A DNA stretch of 13,661 nt, taken from contig JBJXFI010000259.1 in the NCBI GenBank assembly GCA_046154695.1, forward strand, positions 1 to 13,661, given 5' to 3'. The notes under the pieces were generated by a model. The model had not been told where the DNA came from, made no database searches, and worked only from the letters and a program-made list of their open reading frames with translations. Positions 1 through 11,543 of this stretch are shown here, piece after piece. The DNA is from DALYLB01 sp046154695. GTDB taxonomy: Bacteria > Acidobacteriota > Blastocatellia > RBC074. Within the stretch, counting starts at the first letter, position 1. Every line of letters starts with the position of its first letter. The translations under genes and the position numbers were made by a program.

Positions 1-8
1 TTACCGAC

Positions 9-66
9 CCTGGGGTTCCGGCTTCGCCTTCACCCCAGGCTATATGCTGCCACCCGCTTCGCGGGT
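9..66. repeat. Two adjacent short hairpins at the left edge
   Basis: The first inverted repeat is CCTGGGGT (9-16) with ACCCCAGG (32-39), an 8-base-pair stem around a 15-base loop. It is followed by ACCCGC (52-57) with GCGGGT (61-66), a 6-base-pair stem around TTC. Neither has a clear T run, so a terminator is not proven. The stretch 1-144 has no supported gene: the + frame open from the left edge stops at 67-69 and has no recognisable protein character. It may be a dispersed intergenic repeat or the 3' end of an upstream transcription unit. Confidence 0.4.
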
Positions 67-144
67 TGAGGCAAAAGAATTTCAGTACATCCTCTAAACT
101 TAATGTCATTGGCCTGAAGGCGGAGCTTCGAACGGTTTCGATGT

Positions 145-654
145 ATGCATCTGATCGATGGGAACAATGTGATGGGGGGGCGCGTGGGCTGGCATCGCGA
201 CAAGGAAGGCGCGCGGCTGCGGCTGATTCGGGAGCTTGCCGCCCTGGCGCGGGCGCGCAGGATGCGGCTGACGGTCGTCTTCGACGGGGCGCCGGATTCC
301 GCCTTCCCCGACGGATCGAGCCATCGCGGCGTCCGCATCCTCTATGCCCGCAAGGGCTCCGACGCCGACACGCGGATCATCGAGATCGTCGAGGCCGAAC
401 GGAACCGGAAGAACCTCGTCGTCGTCACCTCCGACGGCGGACTCGCCTCCCGCGTGCGCGTCTGCGGCGTCCGCGTGCTTCGCGCGGGCGAATTCCGCCG
501 CCTCCTCGACCAGACCCTCGCCGAGGCGCCCGCCCGGGACGCCCCGGAAGGCGCGGCCGACGACGACATGGACGCCTGTATGCGCTATTTCGGCGTCGAT
601 CCCACCGAGGAGGACGAGGACGATGAGGAGGAGCGGCGACGCGGCGCCGATTGA
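145..654 (+). CDS. YacP-like NYN-domain protein (putative RNA-binding/ribonuclease)
   Basis: A 169-residue protein with the NYN (PIN-like) fold of the YacP/DUF901 family, which is thought to bind or cut RNA in the cytoplasm; its real substrate is unknown. It opens with MHLIDGNNVMGG, and D5 sits in the usual first acidic motif. Other likely metal-binding acids are D47 (VVFDGAP), D73/D75 (KGSDADTRI) and D97 (VVTSDGGLA). The tail (about 140-169) ends in a run of Asp/Glu after YFGVDPTEE, a common end for this family. ATG 145 is the only usable start: the frame has a stop at 115-117 and no GTG or TTG between. No Shine-Dalgarno sequence lies close upstream, so translation may be weak or leaderless. 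A seven-G run (174-180) lies in codons 10-12, but the frame stays intact. The gene ends 69 bases before the penicillin-binding protein start, with no obvious functional link. Confidence 0.87.
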   Translation: MHLIDGNNVMGGRVGWHRDKEGARLRLIRELAALARARRMRLTVVFDGAPDSAFPDGSSHRGVRILYARKGSDADTRIIEIVEAERNRKNLVVVTSDGGLASRVRVCGVRVLRAGEFRRLLDQTLAEAPARDAPEGAADDDMDACMRYFGVDPTEEDEDDEEERRRGAD

Positions 655-678
655 CTCACCCTGAATAATCGGCATAAT
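651..678 (+). promoter_or_regulatory. Candidate sigma-70-like promoter for the penicillin-binding protein
   Basis: TTGACT (651-656) and CATAAT (673-678) are 16 bases apart. Each differs from the sigma-70 consensus hexamer by one base. The -35 box overlaps the stop codon of the NYN gene. Transcription would begin near 685, leaving a leader of about 38 bases with GAGGAA at 713-718 in front of ATG 724. This is a pattern match only. Confidence 0.45.
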
Positions 679-723
679 TCGATCTTACCTGTGCGTCCCC
701 TTTGAACACACCGAGGAACAGTG

Positions 724-4071
<3,348 letters not shown>

Positions 4072-4094
4072 AACCCGGGGCATTGTTCATTTCT

Positions 4095-4156
4095 CATTTT
4101 TCATTGCCGGGCTCGTTGCGCGCCGTGAATCAATGAAAACTGGAAAATGAAAAATG
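4095..4156. repeat. AT-rich inverted repeat between PBP and peroxidase genes
   Basis: CATTTTTCATT (4095-4105) is matched by its exact reverse complement AATGAAAAATG (4146-4156), with 40 bases between. A further partial copy, AATGAAAA, lies at 4132-4139. The tract is much more AT-rich than its surroundings and sits just after the PBP stop. It could be a weak processing or termination structure or a dispersed intergenic repeat. No T run follows a compact GC stem, so I do not call it an intrinsic terminator. The whole gap 4072-4330 has no supported gene. Confidence 0.45.
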
Positions 4157-4263
4157 GCAAATATTTCGGGCTGCGGCCATTGTACCTGCGGACGCATCTT
4201 CGTTATCCTTGCGGCTTCAGATTCAGATTCATCAAAAGTACGAATGCCGAGGGTTCGGGCCTT

Positions 4264-4287
4264 GCGGATCAGGGAGGAGCGATCCGC
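4264..4287 (+). promoter_or_regulatory. Hairpin in the leader of the peroxidase/beta-helix gene
   Basis: GCGGATC (4264-4270) pairs perfectly with GATCCGC (4281-4287), leaving a 10-base loop that carries AGGGAGGAG. It lies 43 bases before ATG 4331. A purine-rich, Shine-Dalgarno-like loop held in a stem could bind ribosomes or a regulator, but it may be chance. No known riboswitch pattern was recognised. Confidence 0.25.
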
Positions 4288-4315
4288 GCCGCCGGCGTTC
4301 GATGGGCCTCATCCC

Positions 4316-4323
4316 GGAAGGAG
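4316..4323 (+). promoter_or_regulatory. Ribosome-binding site deciding the start of the peroxidase/beta-helix gene
   Basis: GGAAGGAG lies 7 bases before ATG 4331. The frame is open upstream as far as an ATG at 4154, which would add 59 residues. Those residues have no domain character and would bury the membrane segment, so this site fixes the start at 4331. Confidence 0.75.
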
Positions 4324-4330
4324 ATCGAAG

Positions 4331-6640
<2,310 letters not shown>

Positions 6641-6673
6641 ATGGGGATTTGACCGAAATCGAAAGGCGGAAAA

Positions 6674-8725
6674 ATGAAAACACCAAAGATCATTCGCGTT
6701 GCCCTGCTCCTTCTGATGCTTGCCTCCGCCGCCGTCGCGCAGAAGCGCGGCGTCACGCCGGAGGACTATTTCGCCTTCGAGACGGCCGGAGATCCGCGTC
6801 TTTCACCCGACGGCCAGCGGGTGGCGTATGTGGTCACGACGGTCGATCAGAAGCAGAACCGCCGCCACGCCTCGATCTGGATGGCCGCGACCGACGGCAG
6901 CCGCGCGCCGTGGCAATTCACGACGAGCCCGCAATCGTCCACGTCTCCGCGCTGGAGCCCCGACGGGCAGTGGCTCGCGTTCCTCTCGACGCGCCCGGCG
7001 GGCGCGGAAGCGCCGCGGCCGCAGGTCTATGTTCTGTCGCTGCAGGGCGGCGAGGCGCGCCGCGTGACGAACCTGAAGAACGGGGCGGGCGGATTTCAAT
7101 GGTCCCCGGACGGCGCGCGGCTGGTGTGCCTGAGCCGCACCGGGCCGAGCGACCTGCATCCGGAACTGGCCGATCGCAGCGATGTCCGCCACTATCGGAC
7201 CATGTCGTACAAGTTCAACGACACCGGCTGGTTCGATGACAAGCGCTCGCATCTCTGGGTCGTCGACGTGAAGACCGGCGCGGCGCGGCAGATCACCTCC
7301 GGCGACGACTGGAACGACACCGACCCGCAATGGTCGCCGGACGGAGCCCGCGTCGCGTTCGTTTCGGACCGCACGGGCAAGGCCTTCGAGCAGAGCCGCA
7401 ACACGGACGTGTGGGTGATCGCGGCGGATGGCGGGGCGCCGGTGAAGATCTCCGATCACGCCGAGGGCGACCGCAGCCCACGCTGGTCCCCCGACGGGAA
7501 GTCCATCGCCTTCGTCGGCAGCGATCGCGAGACCAGCCATCCGAAAATCTGGATCGCGGCCAGCACGGGCGGCGCGCCCGCCGCGCTCGCCGCGAAAGCC
7601 CTAGACCTGATTCCCTCCACGCTCGACTGGGCCGAAAACGGGCGCGCCCTCTATTTCGAGACGGGCGTCAGGGGCGAATATCATCTCTTCCGCGTGGAGA
7701 TCGCGGGCGGGGAGGTTCGCCCCGTGACGAGCGGCCCGCGCGCCGTCCGCAACGCGGATCTCAACGATCGCGCGAACCTGATGGCCTACACGGCCAATGA
7801 TTTCAAGCGCCTCGATGACATATACGTCGCCGATCTCTCGGGACGCAACGAGCGCCAGTTGACCCGCCTCAATCAGGCGCTGTGGGCAACGCTGCAGCTT
7901 CAGGATGTGGAGCGCGTCACATACAGGAGCGCCGACAACTGGGATGTGGACGGCTTCTTCGTGAAACCGCTCGGATGGGAGGAAGGCAAAAAGTACCCGA
8001 TGATCCTCAGCGTGCACGGCGGGCCGGCGGGAATGTACGGCGTCGACTGGTTCCACGAGTTTCAGGTCTATGCCGCGCGCGGCTGGGCCGTCTTTTACAC
8101 CAACCCGCGCGGCTCGACCGGCTACGGCGAGAAGTTCGAGCGCGGCATCTTCGGCGAATGGGGCGGCAAGGATTACGCGGACGTGATGAACGGCGTCGAG
8201 GCCATTCTCAAGAAACATTCCTGGATCGACCGCAACCGCCTGGGCGTGACGGGCGGCAGCTACGGCGGCTTTATGACCAACTGGATCGTCGGCCATACCG
8301 ATATGTTCAAGGCCGCGGTCACGCTGCGCAGCGTCGTCAATTTCGTCAGCGACGAGGGCACCCGCGACGGCGCCTATGGCCACAAGCGCGACTTCGGCGG
8401 CGACCTCTTTCAGAAATTCGACCTCTACTGGGACCGCTCGCCGCTGAAATACGCCCGGAACGTCAAGACCCCGACGCTCATTCTCCATTCCGAGAACGAC
8501 TTTCGCGTCCCGCTCGAACAGGGCGAACAGTGGTTTCGCGCGCTCAAACTCTTCGGCGTCACGACCGAACTGGTCATCTTCCCCCGTGAAAACCACAACC
8601 TCACCCGCACGGGCGAGCCCAAACATCTGGTCGAAAGCATGAACTGGCAGCTCTACTGGTTCGACCGCTTCCTCAACGGCAATTCGGCGGCGGCTCCGCC
8701 CACGGGGTTCGGGCCTTCCCGCTGA
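6674..8725 (+). CDS. Secreted S9-family serine peptidase (prolyl oligopeptidase / acylaminoacyl-peptidase-like)
   Basis: A 683-residue exported peptidase. Residues 1-22 are a signal peptide ending AAVA before Gln23. An N-terminal beta-propeller carries at least five PD40-like motifs (for example RLSPDGQRVAYV, RWSPDGQWLAFL and QWSPDGARVAFV) up to about residue 300. The C-terminal alpha/beta-hydrolase domain has the full triad: S529 in GGSYGG, D609 in HSENDFRVP and H641 in RENHNLTR. Enzymes of this group release dipeptides or acylated residues, or cut short peptides, and the propeller limits access to the site. A periplasmic role in peptide use is inferred. AAAGGCGG (6662-6669) precedes ATG 6674 at a sensible distance. 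Only 33 bases separate it from the peroxidase/beta-helix gene and I see no terminator there, so the two may be co-transcribed. Length and motifs are normal for the family. Confidence 0.94.
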   Translation: MKTPKIIRVALLLLMLASAAVAQKRGVTPEDYFAFETAGDPRLSPDGQRVAYVVTTVDQKQNRRHASIWMAATDGSRAPWQFTTSPQSSTSPRWSPDGQWLAFLSTRPAGAEAPRPQVYVLSLQGGEARRVTNLKNGAGGFQWSPDGARLVCLSRTGPSDLHPELADRSDVRHYRTMSYKFNDTGWFDDKRSHLWVVDVKTGAARQITSGDDWNDTDPQWSPDGARVAFVSDRTGKAFEQSRNTDVWVIAADGGAPVKISDHAEGDRSPRWSPDGKSIAFVGSDRETSHPKIWIAASTGGAPAALAAKALDLIPSTLDWAENGRALYFETGVRGEYHLFRVEIAGGEVRPVTSGPRAVRNADLNDRANLMAYTANDFKRLDDIYVADLSGRNERQLTRLNQALWATLQLQDVERVTYRSADNWDVDGFFVKPLGWEEGKKYPMILSVHGGPAGMYGVDWFHEFQVYAARGWAVFYTNPRGSTGYGEKFERGIFGEWGGKDYADVMNGVEAILKKHSWIDRNRLGVTGGSYGGFMTNWIVGHTDMFKAAVTLRSVVNFVSDEGTRDGAYGHKRDFGGDLFQKFDLYWDRSPLKYARNVKTPTLILHSENDFRVPLEQGEQWFRALKLFGVTTELVIFPRENHNLTRTGEPKHLVESMNWQLYWFDRFLNGNSAAAPPTGFGPSR

Positions 8726-8730
8726 CGGTG

Positions 8731-8771
8731 CAATGAAAAGCATGGTGGCACAAGCTGTCCAGCTTGTGCCC
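8731..8771 (+). repeat. 41-base direct repeat, copy A
   Basis: It begins CAATGAAAAGCATGGT and continues through a 24-base palindrome (8747-8770). An identical 41-base copy lies at 8907-8947, 176 bases further on. Similarity fades after the repeat but continues in patches (AGGGCGGGC, GTCCGGCG). It starts 5 bases after the stop codon of the S9 peptidase. Confidence 0.92.
8747..8770. repeat. 24-base palindromic element, copy 1
   Basis: Arms GGCACAAGCT and AGCTTGTGCC pair perfectly over 10 bases around the loop GTCC. It matches copy 3 (8923-8946) exactly and is the reverse complement of copy 2 (8866-8889). The location between convergent genes is typical of REP-like elements. Confidence 0.9.
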
Positions 8772-8865
8772 GGTTTGAGGGCGGGCGTGAAGAGTCCGGC
8801 GGCGCGTGCGCCGGATGTGGTCTCGGTCGAGGCCATGTCTTTTTCTGAGAGTGCCTGGCGGATGC

Positions 8866-8889
8866 GGCACAAGCTGGACAGCTTGTGCC
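8866..8889. repeat. 24-base palindromic element, copy 2 (inverted)
   Basis: The arms are the same 10 bases as in copies 1 and 3, but the loop is GGAC, so this copy lies in the opposite orientation. The starts of the three copies are 119 and 57 bases apart, so spacing is irregular. Confidence 0.9.
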
Positions 8890-8896
8890 ACTTTTT
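8866..8896 (+). terminator. Candidate intrinsic terminator after the S9 peptidase gene
   Basis: The 10-base-pair stem of palindrome copy 2 (8866-8889) is followed by AC and five T (8892-8896). That is the layout of a factor-independent terminator for + strand transcripts, about 140 bases after the stop codon at 8723-8725. On the other strand, copies 1 and 3 are followed after seven bases by TTTT, so the cluster could also slow - strand transcripts. Confidence 0.5.
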
Positions 8897-8906
8897 CGAA
8901 CGGAAA

Positions 8907-8947
8907 CAATGAAAAGCATGGTGGCACAAGCTGTCCAGCTTGTGCCC
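8907..8947 (+). repeat. 41-base direct repeat, copy B
   Basis: It is identical over 41 bases to 8731-8771. It lies 17 bases after palindrome copy 2, so copies 2 and 3 form a closely spaced inverted pair. After the repeat, 8948-9049 holds no gene. A weak TGAGGCC (9012-9018) / GGCCTCA (9046-9052) inverted repeat reaches into the stop codon of the - strand P1 peptidase. Confidence 0.92.
8923..8946. repeat. 24-base palindromic element, copy 3
   Basis: It is identical to copy 1: 10-base arms GGCACAAGCT and AGCTTGTGCC with loop GTCC, inside the second 41-base repeat. Confidence 0.9.
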
Positions 8948-9049
8948 AGTGTAAGGGCGGGCCTTAGGTCCGGCGTGGTCGGTCTCGTCATCCTGACTTG
9001 CCCGGGAGGAATGAGGCCGTTTTTTCAGCCTGAAACCGCTGATTGGGCC

Positions 9050-10246
9050 TCACTTCCCGCCGGGCTTCATCAACCGGCCATACTTTTCCAGAACCTTCCG
9101 GAGTTCGTCATGCGGCAGGGCCTGAATCTTTGTGTCATTGATGCCGGTCATGGTCTCCGCCGCGACGAGCGTGTTCACGATGGCCTCCTCCGTCGCCTGC
9201 ACCGTCGCATCGAACAGCGCGTTCATCCGGTCATTCGGCAGCATTCGCAGTTGCGCGATTCCGTCCGCCTTCGCCGCATCCGGGTTGGCGGTCGAGAACG
9301 CGATGAAGATGTCGCCCGATCCGTTGCCGGAGGTCGCGCCGGTGCGCGCAAGCCCCATCGTGGCCCGCCGCGCGAGCCGCTTCAACTGATGCGGCAGCAG
9401 CGGCGCGTCGGTCGCGACCACGATGATGATCGACCCCACGTCCTCGTTCTCGCGCCAGTGGGAATTGCCGACCTTCTGATTGTCCGCAATCTCGCGCCCC
9501 ACCGGAATCCCCGCGATCAGCAACTGCCTCTTGCCGCCGTGATTGGCCTGCACCAGTACGCCGACCGTATACCCGCCCGCCGCGGCAGCCAGCTTTCTGG
9601 AGGAGGTGCCCGTTCCTCCCTTGAACCCGTAGCAGATCATTCCGGTTCCGCCCCCGACATTGCCCTCCGCGACGGTGCCGGACCGGGCGCCTTCAAGCGC
9701 GGCAAAGGCATGCAGCGGCTTCACGTGAAAGCCGTTGATATCGTTGAGCACGCCGTCATACGTTTCGGCGACAACGGGCAACGACCACCAATACCCCGTC
9801 GCATCCGGCTTGCCTTTCCTGACCCGCCAATCAATCACGGCGTCGCGCACGACCCCGACGCTGTGCGTGTTGGTGATCATCACCGGCCCCTCCAGAAATC
9901 CCCCCTCGTCAATCCAGGCGGTCCCCGTCATCTCTCCATTCCCATTCTGGGAAAACCAGCCGGCAAACACCGGCGCATAGGCGGAGTCCCTGCCGCGCGG
10001 AATCACCGCCGTCACCCCCGTGCGCACGGGGCCGGCGCCGACATTCAGCTTTCCCGCGCCCGAAACGATTGTCGCGTATCCGACCTCGACCCCCTCGACA
10101 TCGGTGATCGCATTCCACGGCCCCGGCGCTCCGTCGAACGGAACCCCCAAATCCCGCGCGCGCGGTTTCGTTTGCGCCATGCCGTGTGTGAGAGCGCCGA
10201 ACAGACCGAGAAACGCGATACCAAATAACAAGAAGCACCGTGTCAT
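9050..10246 (-). CDS. Secreted P1-family peptidase (DmpA/BapA-like, self-cleaving aminopeptidase)
   Basis: A 398-residue member of the P1 (DmpA) family of Ntn-fold aminopeptidases. These cut themselves into two chains to expose a nucleophile; known members release N-terminal D- or L-amino acids or beta-amino acids. Residues 1 to about 24 (MTRCFLLFGIAFLG...ALTHGMA) form a signal peptide, implying a periplasmic or secreted enzyme. Family motifs include NVGGGTGMICYGFKGGTGTSSR. The likely cut is between G271 and S272 in VGSIIIVVATDAPLLP, which matches the Gly-Ser site of DmpA and gives mature chains of expected size. S310 in GNGSGD is also in the expected place. An upstream in-frame ATG at 10309 is rejected because GGAGGAGG lies 4 bases before ATG 10246. 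The gene is 87 bases after the DinB-like gene on the same strand and converges on the S9 peptidase. Natural substrate unknown. Confidence 0.92.
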   Translation of the reverse strand: MTRCFLLFGIAFLGLFGALTHGMAQTKPRARDLGVPFDGAPGPWNAITDVEGVEVGYATIVSGAGKLNVGAGPVRTGVTAVIPRGRDSAYAPVFAGWFSQNGNGEMTGTAWIDEGGFLEGPVMITNTHSVGVVRDAVIDWRVRKGKPDATGYWWSLPVVAETYDGVLNDINGFHVKPLHAFAALEGARSGTVAEGNVGGGTGMICYGFKGGTGTSSRKLAAAAGGYTVGVLVQANHGGKRQLLIAGIPVGREIADNQKVGNSHWRENEDVGSIIIVVATDAPLLPHQLKRLARRATMGLARTGATSGNGSGDIFIAFSTANPDAAKADGIAQLRMLPNDRMNALFDATVQATEEAIVNTLVAAETMTGINDTKIQALPHDELRKVLEKYGRLMKPGGK

Positions 10247-10250
10247 TCTT

Positions 10251-10258
10251 CCTCCTCC
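10251..10258 (-). promoter_or_regulatory. Strong ribosome-binding site of the P1 peptidase
   Basis: The - strand reads GGAGGAGGAAGA directly before ATG at 10246-10244. This near-ideal Shine-Dalgarno sequence decides the start in favour of the form with a signal peptide at its N-terminus. Confidence 0.85.
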
Positions 10259-10333
10259 AACCTCATTGAATTGCGATCGGATTGACAGGGCCGCCCCCCC
10301 GAACCCCATCGCCTGATCGAATGCGGGGTCGGC

Positions 10334-10798
10334 TCACTTCGCAAGCTCCTTCGTCAGATAGATCATCTGGCCGATATGGTGATGAAAATGGGACGCGCAC
10401 CGCACGAACGCGTCGAAGCGGTCCCGCACGTCCGTCAGGCCGGCCGCGCTGTATTCCCGCGTCCAGTCCTCCGCCGTCTGGCTTTTCAGCGTGGCGACCA
10501 CCAGCGCGACGACTTCATCGAGCCCGTTCAGAACCTCCTCCTTCCGCCCGTCGAGCCGGCTCGTGAATTCGAGATCCCGCTCCCGTACATACCCCGTCCC
10601 GGCGATCCGCGCCCCGATGTAATAATTGAGATTCCCGGTCAGATGTAGAACCAGGTTGCCGACGCTGTTCCCGTACCCGTACGGGTTCGTCCAGAACTGC
10701 TCCTCCGTCAGCGGGTCCGCAAGCGCGCGCACACGCCGGCCAAAATCCTGATAGGAATGAATGAGCCCGGCCGAAACGCTATTTGACAGGTTATTCAT
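10334..10798 (-). CDS. DinB-like (four-helix metal-binding) protein
   Basis: A 154-residue protein of the DinB/YfiT superfamily (DUF1572-like). These are four-helix bundles that bind a divalent metal through three histidines; some members are thiol transferases that use bacillithiol or mycothiol, but most have no known job. Likely ligands are H52 in LVLHLTGNLNYY and H137 and H141 in ASHFHHHIGQMIYL. There is no signal peptide, so it should be cytoplasmic. The start ATG (10798-10796) overlaps the last 8 bases of the methyltransferase gene, and no good Shine-Dalgarno sequence is visible. Translation is therefore probably coupled to the upstream gene. Despite the name, it is unrelated to DNA polymerase IV. 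Length is normal for the family. Confidence 0.85.
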   Translation of the reverse strand: MNNLSNSVSAGLIHSYQDFGRRVRALADPLTEEQFWTNPYGYGNSVGNLVLHLTGNLNYYIGARIAGTGYVRERDLEFTSRLDGRKEEVLNGLDEVVALVVATLKSQTAEDWTREYSAAGLTDVRDRFDAFVRCASHFHHHIGQMIYLTKELAK

Positions 10799-11519
10799 AT
10801 CTTATTGAACGTGAATGTTGAAGGTGATTGATTGCACGATCATCCGTCATCGCGCCATGGATGACACCTTGAAATGTCAGGGCGCCCAAAATTTCAGCCG
10901 CCGGCTTCGCGCCGGTCACCGTCATCAGGCCCCAGAGCCAACTGATCTTGTAGCGATCGAGCCGCACGCGCTCATACCCCGCCTCGCCGAGCATCCGCCG
11001 GCACTCCTCTTCGCGATAGACGCGCTGATGCGCGCGATTGAAGAGGCGCAGGTAGCGGTCGCAGAGCCAACATGCCCAATAGTCGTCGCACCAGTCCGTG
11101 ATCACCAGCCGCCCGCCCGGCCGCAGCACGCGCCGCATCTCGGCGAGCGCCGCCCGGGGCCGCCGAATGTAATGGAACATGTTGCACGAGACCACCGCGT
11201 CGAAGCTCTCGTCCGGATAGGGGATCGCCTCGGCCCACCCCGATTTCAATTCCGCGCGTTCTCCGAGCCGGCGGCGCGCAACGGCCAGCATCTCCGCCAC
11301 CGGATCGATTCCGCAGAGGCGCGCGGCGGGCTCCCGCGCCGAAAGCCGCTCAAGCATCGCTCCCGTCCCGCACCCGACATCGAGCACCCGCTCCCCCGCC
11401 CCCACCGCGAAGCGCGCCAGCGTCTCCCGCGTCGAAGCCGCCACGTAAAACGACCACCGCCGGTCATACCGCAGCGCCAGCCGCGAATACTCCTCGATGA
11501 CCGGATCCCGCTCCCCCAT
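10791..11519 (-). CDS. Class I SAM-dependent methyltransferase
   Basis: A 242-residue methyltransferase of the UbiE/Methyltransf_11 type with a Rossmann-like fold. The SAM-binding motif I is VLDVGCGTGAM (about residues 44-54). It is followed by the acidic loop CGIDPVAEML, then FDAVVSCNMFHYI and the VLRPGGRLVITDW strand. The acceptor is unknown; such proteins act on quinones, lipids or small metabolites, and nothing here singles out one. ATG 11519 is preferred because GGAGG lies 5 bases upstream. An ATG at 11537 and a GTG at 11540 are also in frame and would add 6 or 7 residues. It follows the CHAT gene stop by 24 bases (3 with the longest start) and overlaps the DinB-like start by 8 bases, so all three genes probably form one transcript. 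A short poorly conserved-looking tail (GVIHGAMTDDR onward) ends the protein. Confidence 0.9.
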   Translation of the reverse strand: MGERDPVIEEYSRLALRYDRRWSFYVAASTRETLARFAVGAGERVLDVGCGTGAMLERLSAREPAARLCGIDPVAEMLAVARRRLGERAELKSGWAEAIPYPDESFDAVVSCNMFHYIRRPRAALAEMRRVLRPGGRLVITDWCDDYWACWLCDRYLRLFNRAHQRVYREEECRRMLGEAGYERVRLDRYKISWLWGLMTVTGAKPAAEILGALTFQGVIHGAMTDDRAINHLQHSRSIRYE

Positions 11520-11543
11520 TCGATCCTCCGCCAGCATCACCCG

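Noticed and set aside
174..180. Seven-G run as a phase-variation switch or frameshift in the NYN gene
   Set aside because: The run is short for a switch in GC-rich DNA and the frame is intact, with all NYN motifs before and after it.
4154..4330. Longer N-terminus of the peroxidase/beta-helix protein from ATG 4154
   Set aside because: The added residues lack any domain and a strong ribosome-binding site sits directly before ATG 4331, which begins a normal membrane-anchored protein.
7601..8929. Open frame of about 442 codons on the - strand across the S9 peptidase
   Set aside because: It is antisense to the catalytic domain with its intact triad, and its ends run into the palindromic repeats.
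8747..8946. CRISPR array
   Set aside because: The three 24-base copies are unevenly spaced (starts 119 and 57 bases apart), one is inverted, and the spacers differ greatly in length.
8653..8991. Small - strand open frames with repeated GTSWTACATMLF-like peptides
   Set aside because: The repeated peptide is only a translation of the 41-base repeats; there is no ribosome-binding site or protein character.
9012..9052. TGAGGCC/GGCCTCA inverted repeat as a terminator of the P1 peptidase
   Set aside because: The stem is only 7 base pairs with a 27-base loop, and no T run follows on the - strand.
8885..10228. Long + strand open frame of about 447 codons opposite the P1 peptidase
   Set aside because: It is low-complexity Arg/Pro-rich sequence in a shadow frame; the - strand encodes a full P1 peptidase with signal peptide and strong ribosome-binding site.
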